Shown: positions 11,493 to 21,481, counted from the first letter of the stretch. The stretch: DNA of 64,000 nt from Diphasiastrum complanatum (GCA_029204225.1 CM055096.1:6388316-6452315); one strand, 5' to 3'. Notes: generated by a model from the sequence alone, not told the origin. Numbers and translations are program-made.

Positions 11493-12790
11493 TCAGGATG
11501 GTCTTGAGACCTTGGAAGTCGAATTTCTTCCTTGTCTCTTTCGAAATCTTCACGTAGGCGACGCATCCGAACACTCGTAGGTAAAGGCTTAGAGCCTGTC
11601 CACACCTCATGGAGTGTTTTGCCTAAGAGAGCCTTGGTCGAACATCTGTTTTGGACGTAAGTTGTAGTGGAGACAGCTTCAGCCCAGAAGCTCTTGGGCA
11701 GTGATGCATGCGCCAACATACATTTAGCTGATTCAACCAGAGTACGGTTCTTCCTCTCGGCCAAGCCATTTGACTGAGGACTATAAGGAGGGATGAATTG
11801 CTGTTCAATGCCTTGGCTCTGGCAGTACTCCTTAAATTCAGTAGAGATGTACTCTCCACTATTGTTAGACCTCAGGGCCTTGATCGTCCTTCTAGTCTCT
11901 TTTTCTGCACGTTCCTTGAAGATTCTGAAGCAATTGAAAGCTTCTGATTTCTTCTGGATAAAATACACCATAGTTCTTTTGGAGAATTCATCAATAAAAG
12001 CTATGAAATACTTTGCATCCTTCAGAGAAGGATTCTTCATCGGGCCACAGATGTTTGTATGTACAACATCTAACAATCCTCTAGCAGTATGTTGATGGCT
12101 TGATCTAAATGGTTTCCTAGTCTGTCTACCAACTAAACAGCCTTGACAGACAGGTAACTCAACTTTACTATCAAAAAAGTCTAGATCAAGAACAATAGAA
12201 TGTTTAGACATTTGTTGTACAACAGCATGATTCAAGTGACCAAGTCTATAATGCCAAAGTAAACTTTTATTTTTTTGAATATAAGTACTGAGCGCCTGAC
12301 TAGAGGCATAAAAGCAATGACTTAATCTATACATGTATCCATGCCTCTTTCCGAGTGCTAGAATCTTGCCTGTCTTATCAACTACTTTGCATTGATCACA
12401 TTCGAATTCTACTTTATGTCCTAGATCTGTGATTTTGCTCACAAAGAGTAGATTTGTAGACAGATTGGATACATATAGGACTTTAGAAAGTAGTTTAGAT
12501 TGATCATTTGCAAAGCTTAATCTTACAGTACCTTCACCATTAATAGCTTGTGTGCTATTATCGCCAAGGTGAACGTATTTGTTGGTACTGTAGGGTGTAT
12601 AGGACTCAAAACAACCAATGAGGTTGGTCATATGCTGAGTGGCACCGGAGTCTAGGAACCAAGAACTGTCGTTGGATGCTCCTTGATTGCTAGTCATGAA
12701 AGCCTCATGATCCGCTTTTTGAATGGGCTGTAGCTGTATTGGCCACTTGATTTGACTGTCCCTTGCTGTTGTTCTTTGCTTGTAGTACAA
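11493..12790 (-). pseudogene. Captured Ty1/copia protease-integrase segment
   Basis: The minus-strand translation holds the copia protease motif FLDSGATQHMTNLIG, the GAG-pre-integrase region WHYRLGHLNHAVVQQMSKHS and C-x2-C of LPVCQGCLVG, and the integrase core HTNICGPMKN, then ALRSNNSGEYIS (second Asp replaced by Asn) and QFIPPYSPQSNGLAERKNRT. It ends at the shared sequence GACCATCCTGA, after which copia homology stops. The same sequence occurs in copia context at 33196-34340 and 62213-63500. In this element it lies between a gypsy gag start and gypsy RT, so the element carries two integrase regions of different superfamilies. Confidence 0.92.
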
Positions 12791-12930
12791 GATTCAGCAT
12801 AGATCTGAAGAAATCTAACTGGATCTGTTAATCCATTATATTTGGGTAGATCCAATCGGGGTGCTCTTCTAACAATAATTGGATTGACCTCCAGTGGAAC
12901 ACCTCTAGGAGCAGCTCCAGGGGCAGCCAT
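12791..12930 (-). pseudogene. Gypsy gag N terminus fused to copia sequence
   Basis: ATG at 12930 (minus strand) opens MAAPGAAPRGVPLEVNP, followed by RAPRLDLPKYNGLTDPVRF and LQIYAESC, the start of a retrotransposon gag domain. A related gag in the same window (53390-53690, minus) continues with an IYGDRTPAEK-type sequence, but here the frame passes straight into copia-derived DNA near 12785-12790 and stops about 35 codons later. The rest of gag is absent. Confidence 0.8.
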
Positions 12931-12954
12931 CTTTACAAATTTAGATCAAATCGA

Positions 12955-14104
12955 TAATGAGATTAGATATAGATTTTTCCAAAAAACTATCTCAGATTAG
13001 ATCTGCTAGCTCTATTCCACTTTTCAAGAATCTGATTCTATATGATGAAAAACTACCCAAAATTCGATCAATCGATACTTCTCAAAAATGATAAATCTCT
13101 CGGAGTCCAATTTAGAATATATCAGATGTGATCCAAATTTTGGCAGAGATTTGATCTGGAAAATCAGAAACTAAAAATAGGACTGGCGAAGGTTCTCTAG
13201 GCGAAGGTTGTCTCGGCGATTGGAATAAAAAACTCTTTGAACACTTTTTTGGCAGTTTCTTGGGAAATAACCTTCGCTGACTTCTCAGATGGAAGATCTG
13301 ACACAGATAAAACTATGGACAACCGGGCGAAGGTTTCTGACACAAGGAAATATTGTTTTTGTAATCTGGCGAGGGTAAAAATCAAGATTTTTTGTGATCT
13401 GATTAAGAAGAATCTTCGCCGAACTCAAAAATAGTAGTTTACTATAGATAGAATGTTCTGGAAACTCGGCGAAGGTTCTAGCGAAGGATCAAGAGTAATA
13501 CTGGTAATTTTGCAAAAAAGTGACTTTTTTGGCAAAAATATGACAATATGACAACTGATCCTCATTATTCTTCGCCGACCTGGCAGTAGATAGATCTGAA
13601 TCACATCTAAGCACAGTGAATCGGGCAAAGGTTCGTTTTCTGTTTTTTTAGGGTTTTGATAATTTTTGGTGTTTTTTTGGTTGTTTTTCTGATGTTTCTG
13701 GAAATCTGCTGGGAAGTACTCTTCGCCTTTGGTCTGAAGGTTCTGTAAACAAAACCAAAGGTGTTTGCAACTCGGCGAAGGTTTTTTGAAAGAGGGTAAA
13801 AAGTTTTGAGCTCTGATGACGCTTTTTGCCTCTTTTTGACCAAATTTGACTGACAGATGTGACCAATGTTTGTTATTTTCTCTGATATCTCAGATCCAAA
13901 TGGATCTTAAGATTGGTGATCTGAATAGCTTTCCCTGTTTAATAATCAGATTAGATTTCAAACAAGCAAATCCACTCAAATCAAGCAAAATCAATCCCAA
14001 ACTAACCCTAAAATGCAGATTTAACACTATTCATGCCACGACAAGATGCCTAATGCAAGCTAACCATCAGCCAAACATGCTGCAAACTGAAAAATTGGCG
14101 TACC
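12955..14104 (-). other. Leader (5' UTR) of the gypsy element with AACCTTCGCC repeats
   Basis: About 1.1 kb without a long ORF. The motif GGCGAAGGTT / AACCTTCGCC and close variants recur at least ten times in both orientations (for example 13185-13194, 13200-13209, 13326-13335 and about 13470 and 13774). The same leader is present at 31760-32953. Confidence 0.8.
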
Positions 14105-14125
14105 TCCCTGGCAACGACACCAAAA
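14105..14125 (-). promoter_or_regulatory. Primer binding site of the gypsy element
   Basis: On the minus strand TTTTGGTGTCGTTGCCAGG follows the LTR end. It resembles the TGGCGCCGTTGCC-type site used by plant Tat/Athila gypsy elements. Confidence 0.75.
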
Positions 14126-14126
14126 T

Positions 14127-15214
14127 TGTAGTAGGTTTCTTTCCTTGCCTAACTTGAATCCAAGATCTAGTCAATCTAGCATCAAAGAGACGGAGTTAGT
14201 TGTCACGTGGAGGTTCGTTCCCATGAGAGCGATTGTTTAGTTTAGATTTCAGCATGAATGGAGGATCTAACACTAACATCTATTAACACTAAGCATTAAC
14301 ATTCCAGCGATGGACAGATCGCTGATAATTGCTCATATGAAGAGGATGTATCAATATTGCTTGGTGCTTTCCAGCGATGGATTGCATATGCATGATAAAA
14401 CTCACATTTAAACACCAAAGCTACACTTACGGACCTTGTTGTTCCAGCAAAGGACAGGAGGATGGTCTCCTCTTCAGTTGATAATACTACTTACTCATGC
14501 ATGGCTAACTGTCCAGCGATGGACAATGAACTTGTGCTATCTGTTCATATAATCTTTTACTTCTGTAGCCTCCTCAACCAGCGATGGAAGAATGGACACA
14601 TGCATGCATAACTCTAACTTATGTGCTCTCTTTTTGAGATCCATTAACCCTACTTCCATTAACCCTAAATCCACAACAATGATAGAAACTTACTCTTCTC
14701 TCTCTCCTTTTCTCTCTCACAAAAAGCATAAGAAATAACAATCCCAATAATGATCAAATCCAACAATTAGCAAATACAAAGGAAGCATGAGAAATGGAGG
14801 AAAAGAGAGGAAGAGCAAGGACATTCATCAATCCATTTCTAAAGAGAACCAATCTGCTTTATTGAAATGAGGAAATGAACATCAGGAGCAACTCGAGTTG
14901 GTCCCTTTTTATAGTAGAGAGGAGGACCCTGGCCTCAAAATCCTATTGGTCCAGTCTTGCCTCTCTTTTTATTCAAATTTAAAAAAGTGTAGGAACTATC
15001 AAAATTGGAGGGAAACCCAACTTTATTTACTAACTTGACATTTAGGCCTTGCGACATTAAAAGTCCCGCGAAAAGGCCTAAAGTCCTTTATTAACTTTTA
15101 ACTAATCAATCAACTATGTGATCATCGGGTTGGACTTACACACGCAGGGTGCCAAATCCCTCTCACTTATTAACTAGGGTTAGGATTGCCTTGGGATCCG
15201 CAAACCCTCCAACA
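14127..15214 (-). repeat. 5' LTR of the gypsy element with a ~340-base insertion
   Basis: 1088 bases, compared with 757 in the partner LTR. The extra length is at about 14303-14638 and holds five copies of CCAGCGATGG or a variant. The remainder matches 3635-4391 closely. Confidence 0.9.
14303..14638. repeat. Insertion with five evenly spaced CCAGCGATGG motifs
   Basis: Motif starts are 14304, 14371, 14444 (variant CCAGCAAAGG), 14513 and 14578, giving spacings of 67, 73, 69 and 65 bases. The sequence between the motifs is not obviously repeated. It is absent from the partner LTR and from the related LTR at 30946-31736. Confidence 0.85.
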
Positions 15215-15225
15215 AATATATATAT

Positions 15226-15275
<50 letters not shown>
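15215..15275. repeat. (TA)n tract
   Basis: Nearly pure TA dinucleotide run between the gypsy LTR and the left end of hAT copy 2. The gypsy target duplicate AATAT is its first part. Confidence 0.95.
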
Positions 15276-15277
<2 letters not shown>

Positions 15278-15363
15278 TAGGTCCCGCGGTACTGGGTACT
15301 GCGGATCCCGGTAACGCGGGACCATATTGGTACCGCGGTACCATGTTGGTACCGCGGTACCAC
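15276..15363 (+). repeat. Left terminal and subterminal repeats of hAT copy 2
   Basis: CATAG, then clustered palindromic GGTACCGCGGTACC-like units. Very similar to the left end of the miniature element at 23552. Confidence 0.8.
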
Positions 15364-15681
15364 AATATATTATATTATTTAATATTTAATATTTTTAATT
15401 TTTTTTTTCACCTAAACCTACCCGCCCCCCTCGCGTTTCCATCTGAAATTTTTTTTGCGCCCTCCTCCGCCCTGCCATCGCTGCTGTTTTGCCTGTCTGC
15501 CTTCGATTCCTTGCGTCGCCCTTCGCCCACGCAACGCCCTGCCCTGCATCTGATTTGCTTCGCCTTGCCTTCGCCCATTTTTAGCGTCTCTCCAGCAGTG
15601 AACTCTGCTGTTTTTTTTCCAGCAATCCATCCTTCCAGCTCCAGCTTCATCTGCATTTTTTCCCTAGTTTTCTCCATCGCA

Positions 15682-15870
15682 ATGGTGCAATCCAACCTTT
15701 CCGGTCAGTGGGACGAGGTAGACATTGTTAGGCGGGTTGCGGACAAGTCCAACAAGACCGGTCAGAACATCGTGCGTTGCCGATACTGCCTCGTCGAATT
15801 TGCTGCGTCCCTCACTCGCCTTAAAGGCCACCTGCTCGGTGCACGCGCCAAAAATGGTGGTGGGTCCACA
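15682..15870 (+). pseudogene. BED zinc finger, N terminus of hAT transposase copy 2
   Basis: ATG at 15682 opens MVQSNLSGQWDEVDIVRRV, then IVRCRYCLVEF and LKGHLLGARAKNGG. The Cys-x2-Cys and His are kept; the last ligand, Cys in copy 1, is Arg. After KNGGG the frame enters sequence that in copy 1 lies about 2 kb further on, near 1270, so the linker and DUF659 core are missing. The junction has a GGTGG microhomology. The ATG here is favoured because DEVDIV follows in frame, unlike in copy 1. Confidence 0.8.
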
Positions 15871-16330
15871 CATTGGCTTGGATCCTATCAGACTCATGGA
15901 GGAGTTAGCTGCATTTCGTTTCGGCATGGGCACGTTCGGTCACCCGGCTGCTCAGGATCCAGAGAGGAGGCAGCTCCCCATTACCTAGTGGACCATGTTC
16001 GGTAGCACCTATCCCTCCATATAGTGTCTTGCACTGCGTGTCCTTTCTCAGGTGTGCATCTCATTTCATCCTCCCTTGCTGTATTTCGTTGACGTTCCAC
16101 TCGTGCACATGTGCTGAAGCATTTCATTGCACGTACCACAGGATTGCGCTGCCTCCGTGTGTGAGCGTAACTGGAGCACATGGGCCCTAGTTCACACAAG
16201 GAGAAGAAACAGGCTATCAGTGAGTCAGCTAGAGCGGTTGGTGTTCTGTAGCACCAACGCACGTCTCGCCAGGAGACTGCCGACCATTACGAGCGGCTAT
16301 TCCCCCATAGCATGTTGGTTTACGTCTCAC
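15871..16330 (+). pseudogene. hAT dimerisation region, copy 2
   Basis: Contains FGHPAAQDPERRQLPIT, then a stop, and CERNWSTWALVHTRRRNRL and LERLVFCSTNARL. It is out of frame with the BED finger. It corresponds to 737-1207 of copy 1. Confidence 0.75.
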
Positions 16331-16395
16331 TAAAATGTAGGTTGCCATTTTTGATCAAGTTGTTGTCCTGACACGCAATATTTTGACCTTGCAGA

Positions 16396-17628
16396 CGAAA
16401 ATATCTGATTTGGAGCGCCATGTTGACTTGCCTACGGACAGCGTCCATCCCATGCCTGCAGATGACTTGGGCACACAGTTGATGGCAGAGAGAGAGAGGG
16501 AGCTTGCCGAGATGAGAGAGAGAGAGCTTGGGCTTGAGCACAGAGAGCCTCCTTTGTATGAGGCAGACGAGCCAGTGTCAGAGGATGAGCATGATGAGGA
16601 TGAGCCCATTCGGGTTGTGTTTGCCAATTCAGAGAGAGATGAGGCAGACCATACAGGTGCAGGGCACACGCCACGGGCAGGGGTCACAGGTGCATCACGT
16701 GGCAGAGGTGGGGCACATGGCATAGGTTATACCGGGAGACAGGCAGGGCACACAGGGGGGGCCAGTGGCATACCTACCTATGTCGACATGATGGAGGAGG
16801 CTCTTGATAGAGGGCAGAGTGATTTAGATGCCGGTCCCGCAGATGTTTGGATGTGTGCAGTACAGATCATGGCCGTTACTACGACAGCACACCAGAGGAG
16901 GCACCAGATGACTTTGATTGCATAGATTGGTCTACAGGGTGCACATGATGAGGCACGGGTTGATTCAAGGGATGGTGCACAGGATGAGGCCCAGAGCCCA
17001 GAGCGTTTGTATTCAGATGCCCAGCTGGACGACCTGACAGAGGCTCAGCAGATGCCGAGTGTCAGGGCACCCCCTTCATCTCTTGCCAGCATGCCATACA
17101 CAGAGTCCTAGCCAGAGCAACCGCATGAGGTGTCTACAGTTCCTCCAGCTCCTCAGAGGGTATATGTGCGCCGCACAGCTCCTCCAGTGCCACCGATGCC
17201 ATTCAGGCCTGCAGCCCCTCCATCGCCGTCCACTTCTGCAGCACCAGGTCTCCATGGCAGGCCACCATCTGTGCCCAGGTTTTCTCTTGCAGCGCCCACA
17301 TCCACAGTGGCTCCTCCAGCTGCTCCTCCAGTGGCAGCACCCACTCCACATCCTCCTCCTTTGGCAACACCCACTCCACTGGCTCCCCCTTTGGCAGCAC
17401 CCATGATGTACCAGTACCGGCCACTGCAGCGCCCCTTTTAGTACATATCGCCACTGTACTTGCCTCCTGCACAGCCAGTTCCTCCACCTGCAGCAGCCCC
17501 ACGGGCACACACTCCACGAGCTCATCCTCCTCGCTCAGGTGCACAGGGAGTTCCCTCTTTTGCTTCCCTATCCCAGCCGGCCTCAGCTTGGGCCCAGCCT
17601 AGCCAGCCAGGTGATTTGCATGGGGGTG
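16396..17628 (+). pseudogene. hAT transposase tail, part 1 (charged then proline-rich)
   Basis: After a CTTGCAG splice acceptor at about 16395, TKISDLERHVDLPTDSVHP leads into a Glu/Arg-rich helix-prone region (MAERERELAEMRERELG), an acidic stretch (EDEHDEDEPI) and, after a frame change near 16900, a Pro/Ala-rich segment (about 17130-17600). The last codons before the gypsy insertion are CAT GGG GGT. Copy 1 has the same tail with the Glu-Arg part replaced by a long GA array. Confidence 0.6.
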
Positions 17629-18077
17629 AGTTATGGACTCGGCTCATTACATTCGCCACGTCCATTTACATTTACAGTTACTTTACTTTATGCATAAGCA
17701 GGCCTTGGGCCCTTTTCTATTCATTAGTGACATTCAGACTATATGGTTGGCCTTTGGCCTTATTATTCATTATTAGGCCATTTGGACATATGACTGGAGA
17801 GTGGGGGCCTTCTTGGAGGGCGCACTATTATCCCTCCTAGTTGGGCCCTAGCCACTGGAAGCTTCCTTTTAGGGCTTCCTCTTGGCTATGAGTAGGGAAA
17901 CTGTGTCATTTGTCATTCAGCTGATGATATTGATCTCTCTCTTTAGCCTCCTTAATCTCTCTCTTTCCTGCTTTCTAGGGTTAAGTCTTGCTTATGTGCT
18001 GCTTTCATAGCTTAAGTCTTGCTTATGTGATGCTTTCATAGCTTAGCTCTAGATCAGCTGTGGCTCTATTCGTAACT
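17629..18077 (+). repeat. 5' LTR of the short gypsy element
   Basis: 449 bases with ends AGTTATGGACTC and CTATTCGTAACT. Boundaries are set by the repeat with 20682-21129 together with the GGGTG target duplication. Confidence 0.9.
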
Positions 18078-18090
18078 TGGTATCAGAGCA
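18078..18090 (+). promoter_or_regulatory. Primer binding site (initiator-Met tRNA type)
   Basis: TGGTATCAGAGCA directly abuts the LTR end, which supports the unusual CGTAACT terminus. Confidence 0.9.
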
Positions 18091-18707
18091 CTTTTCTGAG
18101 CACAATCTGGAATTTTTTTCTTTGCTGCCTTGCCTTGCTCCTCCATCGCTGCTCCTTCCACTCCTTCCTGCCCAGCGTTCCCCCTGTTTTGCGGCCTCTT
18201 TTCTTTGCTGCCCAGCGCTCCTCTTCCTTTCCATCGTTGTCCCTGCCTTCCGACCTATCACTTTCGTCTGATATTTTTCCAGTTTGCAGCCATCTTCCAC
18301 AATTAGTTCCCTGACTGTCCGGCGCCCATCCTCATCCAAAAACTACCCAATTCCGACATCATTTGCTATTCCAAACAGCTAAAATTCTTCAACCTGTAAA
18401 TCGTTGCCTCAGCACTCCCAACTTGTCACTTTTGCCTTTTTTTTTTCTCCAATTCCAGCCATCTTTTACAGCTTATCAAAAGGCTGTCGCGCGCTCATTC
18501 TCCACCACATTTTCAAGAATTCTGACTCCGTTTACTCTTTCAAATTCACATTGTATCCCTGGCTGTCCAGCGCATTTTTACAGCTTCTCCATTGTTCATT
18601 GCTGTCTGTTTTTTTCAGTTGTGATAATATTGGTTGTAATAGGCTAATTTGGGGTGACGACAAGAGTCCGCTCCCTCAAGTTTTCGTCTATTCCTTCCAC
18701 TATCATT
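18091..18707 (+). other. Leader of the short gypsy element
   Basis: Pyrimidine-rich sequence before the gag ATG at 18708. No structure or ORF that I can support. Confidence 0.6.
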
Positions 18708-19768
18708 ATGGCACATTCACCTACCCCGAGTGAGACTACTCAGGAAACCTTATTCGATCAGTTTCGTCGCATGGATGAGACCTTTCTGGCCTCGTTCTTT
18801 GCTTCGATTCAGTTATGACCGGCTTTGCTACTATGCAGTCACAGATTGATTCTTTACAGCCTCATGGTCCTGGTAAAGCTCCTGTTTTTCCTACATTTGG
18901 GACTCCCCCTCCATTTGGATTTCCATCTTCTGCTAGTCAGCCTGGTGGTGGACCGTTCATTCCATCTAGCCCACCTCCTGGTTTCTTTCCTCGTCCCCCC
19001 CTTCCTGAGCCACACTTTGCTCGAGACTTTCGTGATAGGGTACAACTTGCTACCTATTCCGGTTCCTCCGACAGGAACTTATTAGAGAATTGGTTTGCTA
19101 AGCTTGACACATATTTTCAGATTTACCCCAAGACTGATCCTCAGAAGATCCAGCTGGCTGCTTTACATTTAGATGGACGTGCCGCCACGTGGTGGCGAGT
19201 TTATAGAGTTGATCCTGATCGGGAAGGGCTCCATGTATGGCATACTTTTCGCCATGACCTCTGCCATGCTATGATTGATCCTCAGTGGCTTGACTGCCTA
19301 CATGATACATTCCGTAGTCTCACTCAGACCAGTGATCTTGCTTCTTATACAAATCAGTTTATGGAGCTTTCTCATCTTTTCACAGATCTACAGCCCACTG
19401 AGCTTGCTGTACTTATTCGTACCTGCCCTTTCTGTCTTCGTAATAAGTACTCCCGTTCTAAATCTGCTGGTTTGCTCCAGAGTTGGCCTATTCCTCATCG
19501 CCAGTGGACTGATATATCTATGGACTTTATCCTTGGCCTTCCCCATACCCAGCGTGGTCACGATTCATGTATGGTGGTAGTTGACAGGTTCTCGAAACAG
19601 GCACATTTTATCCCAGTTCGCAGTACTATCACAGCAGAGCCGTGTGCACGTTTGTTCCTATCAGAGATTTTCCGCCTGCATGGATTTCCTCGTACTATCC
19701 TTTCTGATCGGGATAGTAAGTTTACATCTATATTCTGGACAGAGCTTATGCGTATTTTGGATGTTTAG
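18708..19768 (+). pseudogene. Gag fused in frame to integrase (short gypsy element)
   Basis: ATG 18708 opens MAHSPTPSETTQETLFDQF and meets a stop at 18816 that overlaps the next frame (TTATGA), so a one-base shift separates it from the main ORF 18815-19768. That ORF carries the gag core (YSGSSDRNLLENWFAKLD, AATWWRVYRVD, YTNQFMELSHLF) and then passes without a stop into integrase: CPFCLRNKYSRSKS, then QWTDISMDFILGLP and VVVDRFSKQAHFIP with the first Asp, and ILSDRDSKFTS with the second. Protease, RT and RNase H are absent. The ORF ends at a TAG in the integrase core; the DDE Glu region follows downstream. Confidence 0.85.
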
Positions 19769-19774
19769 CTTTTT

Positions 19775-20638
19775 ATGGGTTCTGCTTACCATTCTACTTC
19801 TGATGGGCAATCTGAGGTCCTTAACAGGATCCTTGAGGATTATTTACGCCATTTTGTTACTCCTTCAGGGAAGGATTGGGATCAGCATTTATGTTTAGCA
19901 GAGTATAGCTATAATAGCTCTGTTAGTACCAGCACAGGTGTCTCTCCATTTTTATTATCTCATGGCTATGCACCTCTTTTACCTAGCATTCCTCTTCCTC
20001 CTGAGGATACACCTGTTACACTTGCATCTTTTCTATCAGGTGCTTGAGAGCTTATTACTCGGGCCAGTTCTCATTTACAGCATGTTCAGCAGCGTTATCA
20101 GACCTTAGTTGATCGTCACCGCCGCCATGTTGAGTTTCAGCTTGGAGATATGGTTTATCTACGCTTACGGTTTGCACGTCATCATTTTGTCCAGGGCCAT
20201 GCTTCTACTGAGAAGCTTGCACCACATTATTATGGGCCTTATCGCATTGTGGAGGTTCTTAGTCCAGTTACATATCGCTTACAGCTTCCTGCTTCCACAC
20301 GCGCCTGTGATGTATTCCATGTCAGTTTATTACGTGCTGCTATTGAGGATGACGCTCCTTGTGATGCTGAGTTTCCTACTGCTCCAGAGTTATTTCCATT
20401 TTTACCTGCTGCTATATTACAGGTCCGTCTATACCATAGTCGACGCCGCCGGCAGATTTAGTTTTTGGTCCAGTGGGATGGTCGTCCTATTGAGGAGGCT
20501 ACATGGGAGCCTATTGATGTGTTTTATCATACACCATTACTTGCGGATCAGGCTCGTGCTCTTGCTGCACTTGTTGATTCCTCTACATCAAATGTTCCTC
20601 TAGCTGTTGATGCACCAGGGCTTGCTGCTACTTGATCC
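19775..20638 (+). pseudogene. Integrase C-terminal part with chromodomain-like end
   Basis: Continues the integrase: SAYHSTSDGQSEVLNRILED includes the catalytic Glu, followed by AEYSYNSSVSTSTGVSPF, then (after an internal stop near 20045) LGDMVYLRLRF, ASTEKLAPHYYGPYRIVE and RACDVFHVSLLRAA, typical of the gypsy integrase C terminus. After a stop at 20459, FLVQWDGRPIEEATWEPID matches a chromodomain fold as in chromoviruses. The ORF closes with a stop at about 20635. Confidence 0.88.
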
Positions 20639-20681
20639 GGTTATCTTTTCGGCAGTTGGGTCTTTTTTTTGTGTCGGGGAG

Positions 20682-21129
20682 AGTTATGGACTCGGCTCAT
20701 TACATTCGCCGCGTCCATTTACATTTACAGTTACTTTACACTATGCATAAGCAGGCCTTGGGCCCTTTTTTATTCATTAGTGACATTTAGACTATATGGT
20801 TGGCCTTTGGCCTTATTATTCATTATTAGGCCATTTGGACATATTACTGGAGAGTGGGGGCCTTCTTGGAGGCGCACTATTATCCCTCCCAGTTGGGCCC
20901 TAGCCACTGGAAGCTTCCTTTTAGGGCTTCCTCTTGGCTATAAGTAGGGAAACTGTGTCATTTGTCATTCAGCTGATGATATTGATCTCTCTCTTTAGCC
21001 TCCTTAATCTCTCTCTTTCCTGCTTTCTAGGGTTAAGTCTTGCTTATGTGCTGCTTTCATAGCTTAAGTCTTGCTTATGTGATGCTTTCATAGCTTAGCT
21101 CTAGATCAGCTGTGGCTCTATTCGTAACT
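20682..21129 (+). repeat. 3' LTR of the short gypsy element
   Basis: 448 bases, partner of 17629-18077. Preceded by GTGTCGGGGAG, a plausible purine tract. Confidence 0.9.
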
Positions 21130-21134
21130 GGGTG

Positions 21135-21481
21135 ACGAGGCATTGACAGCTCCTCTTGTCCGCAAGAGACCAGGAAGGCCCAAGGGTGCACCGAACAAGA
21201 AAGGCAAGGCACAAAAACTGCCAGGGAAGAGAGGACGACCATGCAGGATTCCAGGTACAGCTAGAGGTGCAGGATTACAGCCAGCTGGAGCAGGTGTTGT
21301 TGGTTTGGCTTGCTTGGGGGCTGATGCGGAGGCAGACTGGGATGATGCTAGTGAGGAGTCCTCCTCCTCGGACACACAGCCCATGCCAGTTCCAGACAGG
21401 CAGAGATATCGACTGCGAGAGTCAGCTCGGGGCCCTGAGTTGTCTCCGGAGCATTCGTCTGATTCAGAGCCAAAGCATTGA
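21135..21481 (+). pseudogene. hAT transposase tail, part 2, with AT-hooks
   Basis: Directly after the GGGTG duplicate the frame resumes as DEALTAPLVRKRPGRPKGAP, then KRGRPCRIPGTARGAG, and ends with an acidic Ser-rich stretch and a stop at 21481. RPGRPKG and KRGRPC are AT-hook cores that bind the minor groove of AT-rich DNA. Removing the gypsy element and one target duplicate joins GGG GGT to GAC GAG GCA in frame with 17628, so this is the true C terminus of the hAT protein. The window start cuts copy 1 before this region. Confidence 0.75.

Larger units (their letters stand above)
3635..15214 (-). mobile_element. Ty3/gypsy LTR retrotransposon carrying a captured copia segment
   Basis: Complete element on the minus strand, flanked by AATAT at 3630-3634 and 15215-15219. 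Its LTRs start TGTTGGAGGG and end CCACTACA. A primer site resembling the TGGTGTCGTTGCC type of Tat/Athila-like gypsy elements follows the 5' LTR, and a GGTGGGGGATAC purine tract precedes the 3' LTR. In sense order it contains a leader, a gag start, a copia protease-integrase segment, gypsy RT, RNase H and integrase, and an extra ORF. A copia-type element sits inside the integrase gene. Matching target duplications show that it integrated as one unit. All genes are broken. Confidence 0.9.
17629..21129 (+). mobile_element. Short Ty3/gypsy element (gag-integrase fusion) inserted in hAT copy 2
   Basis: Plus-strand element of 3.5 kb flanked by GGGTG at 17624-17628 and 21130-21134. The LTRs start AGTTATGG and end CGTAACT instead of TG...CA; the AGTTA/TAACT ends are inverted repeats of each other. 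The primer site TGGTATCAGAGC follows directly. Gag runs straight into integrase with protease, RT and RNase H missing, and a chromodomain-like segment closes the ORF. The two LTRs differ at only a few positions, so the insertion is recent. Confidence 0.9.
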
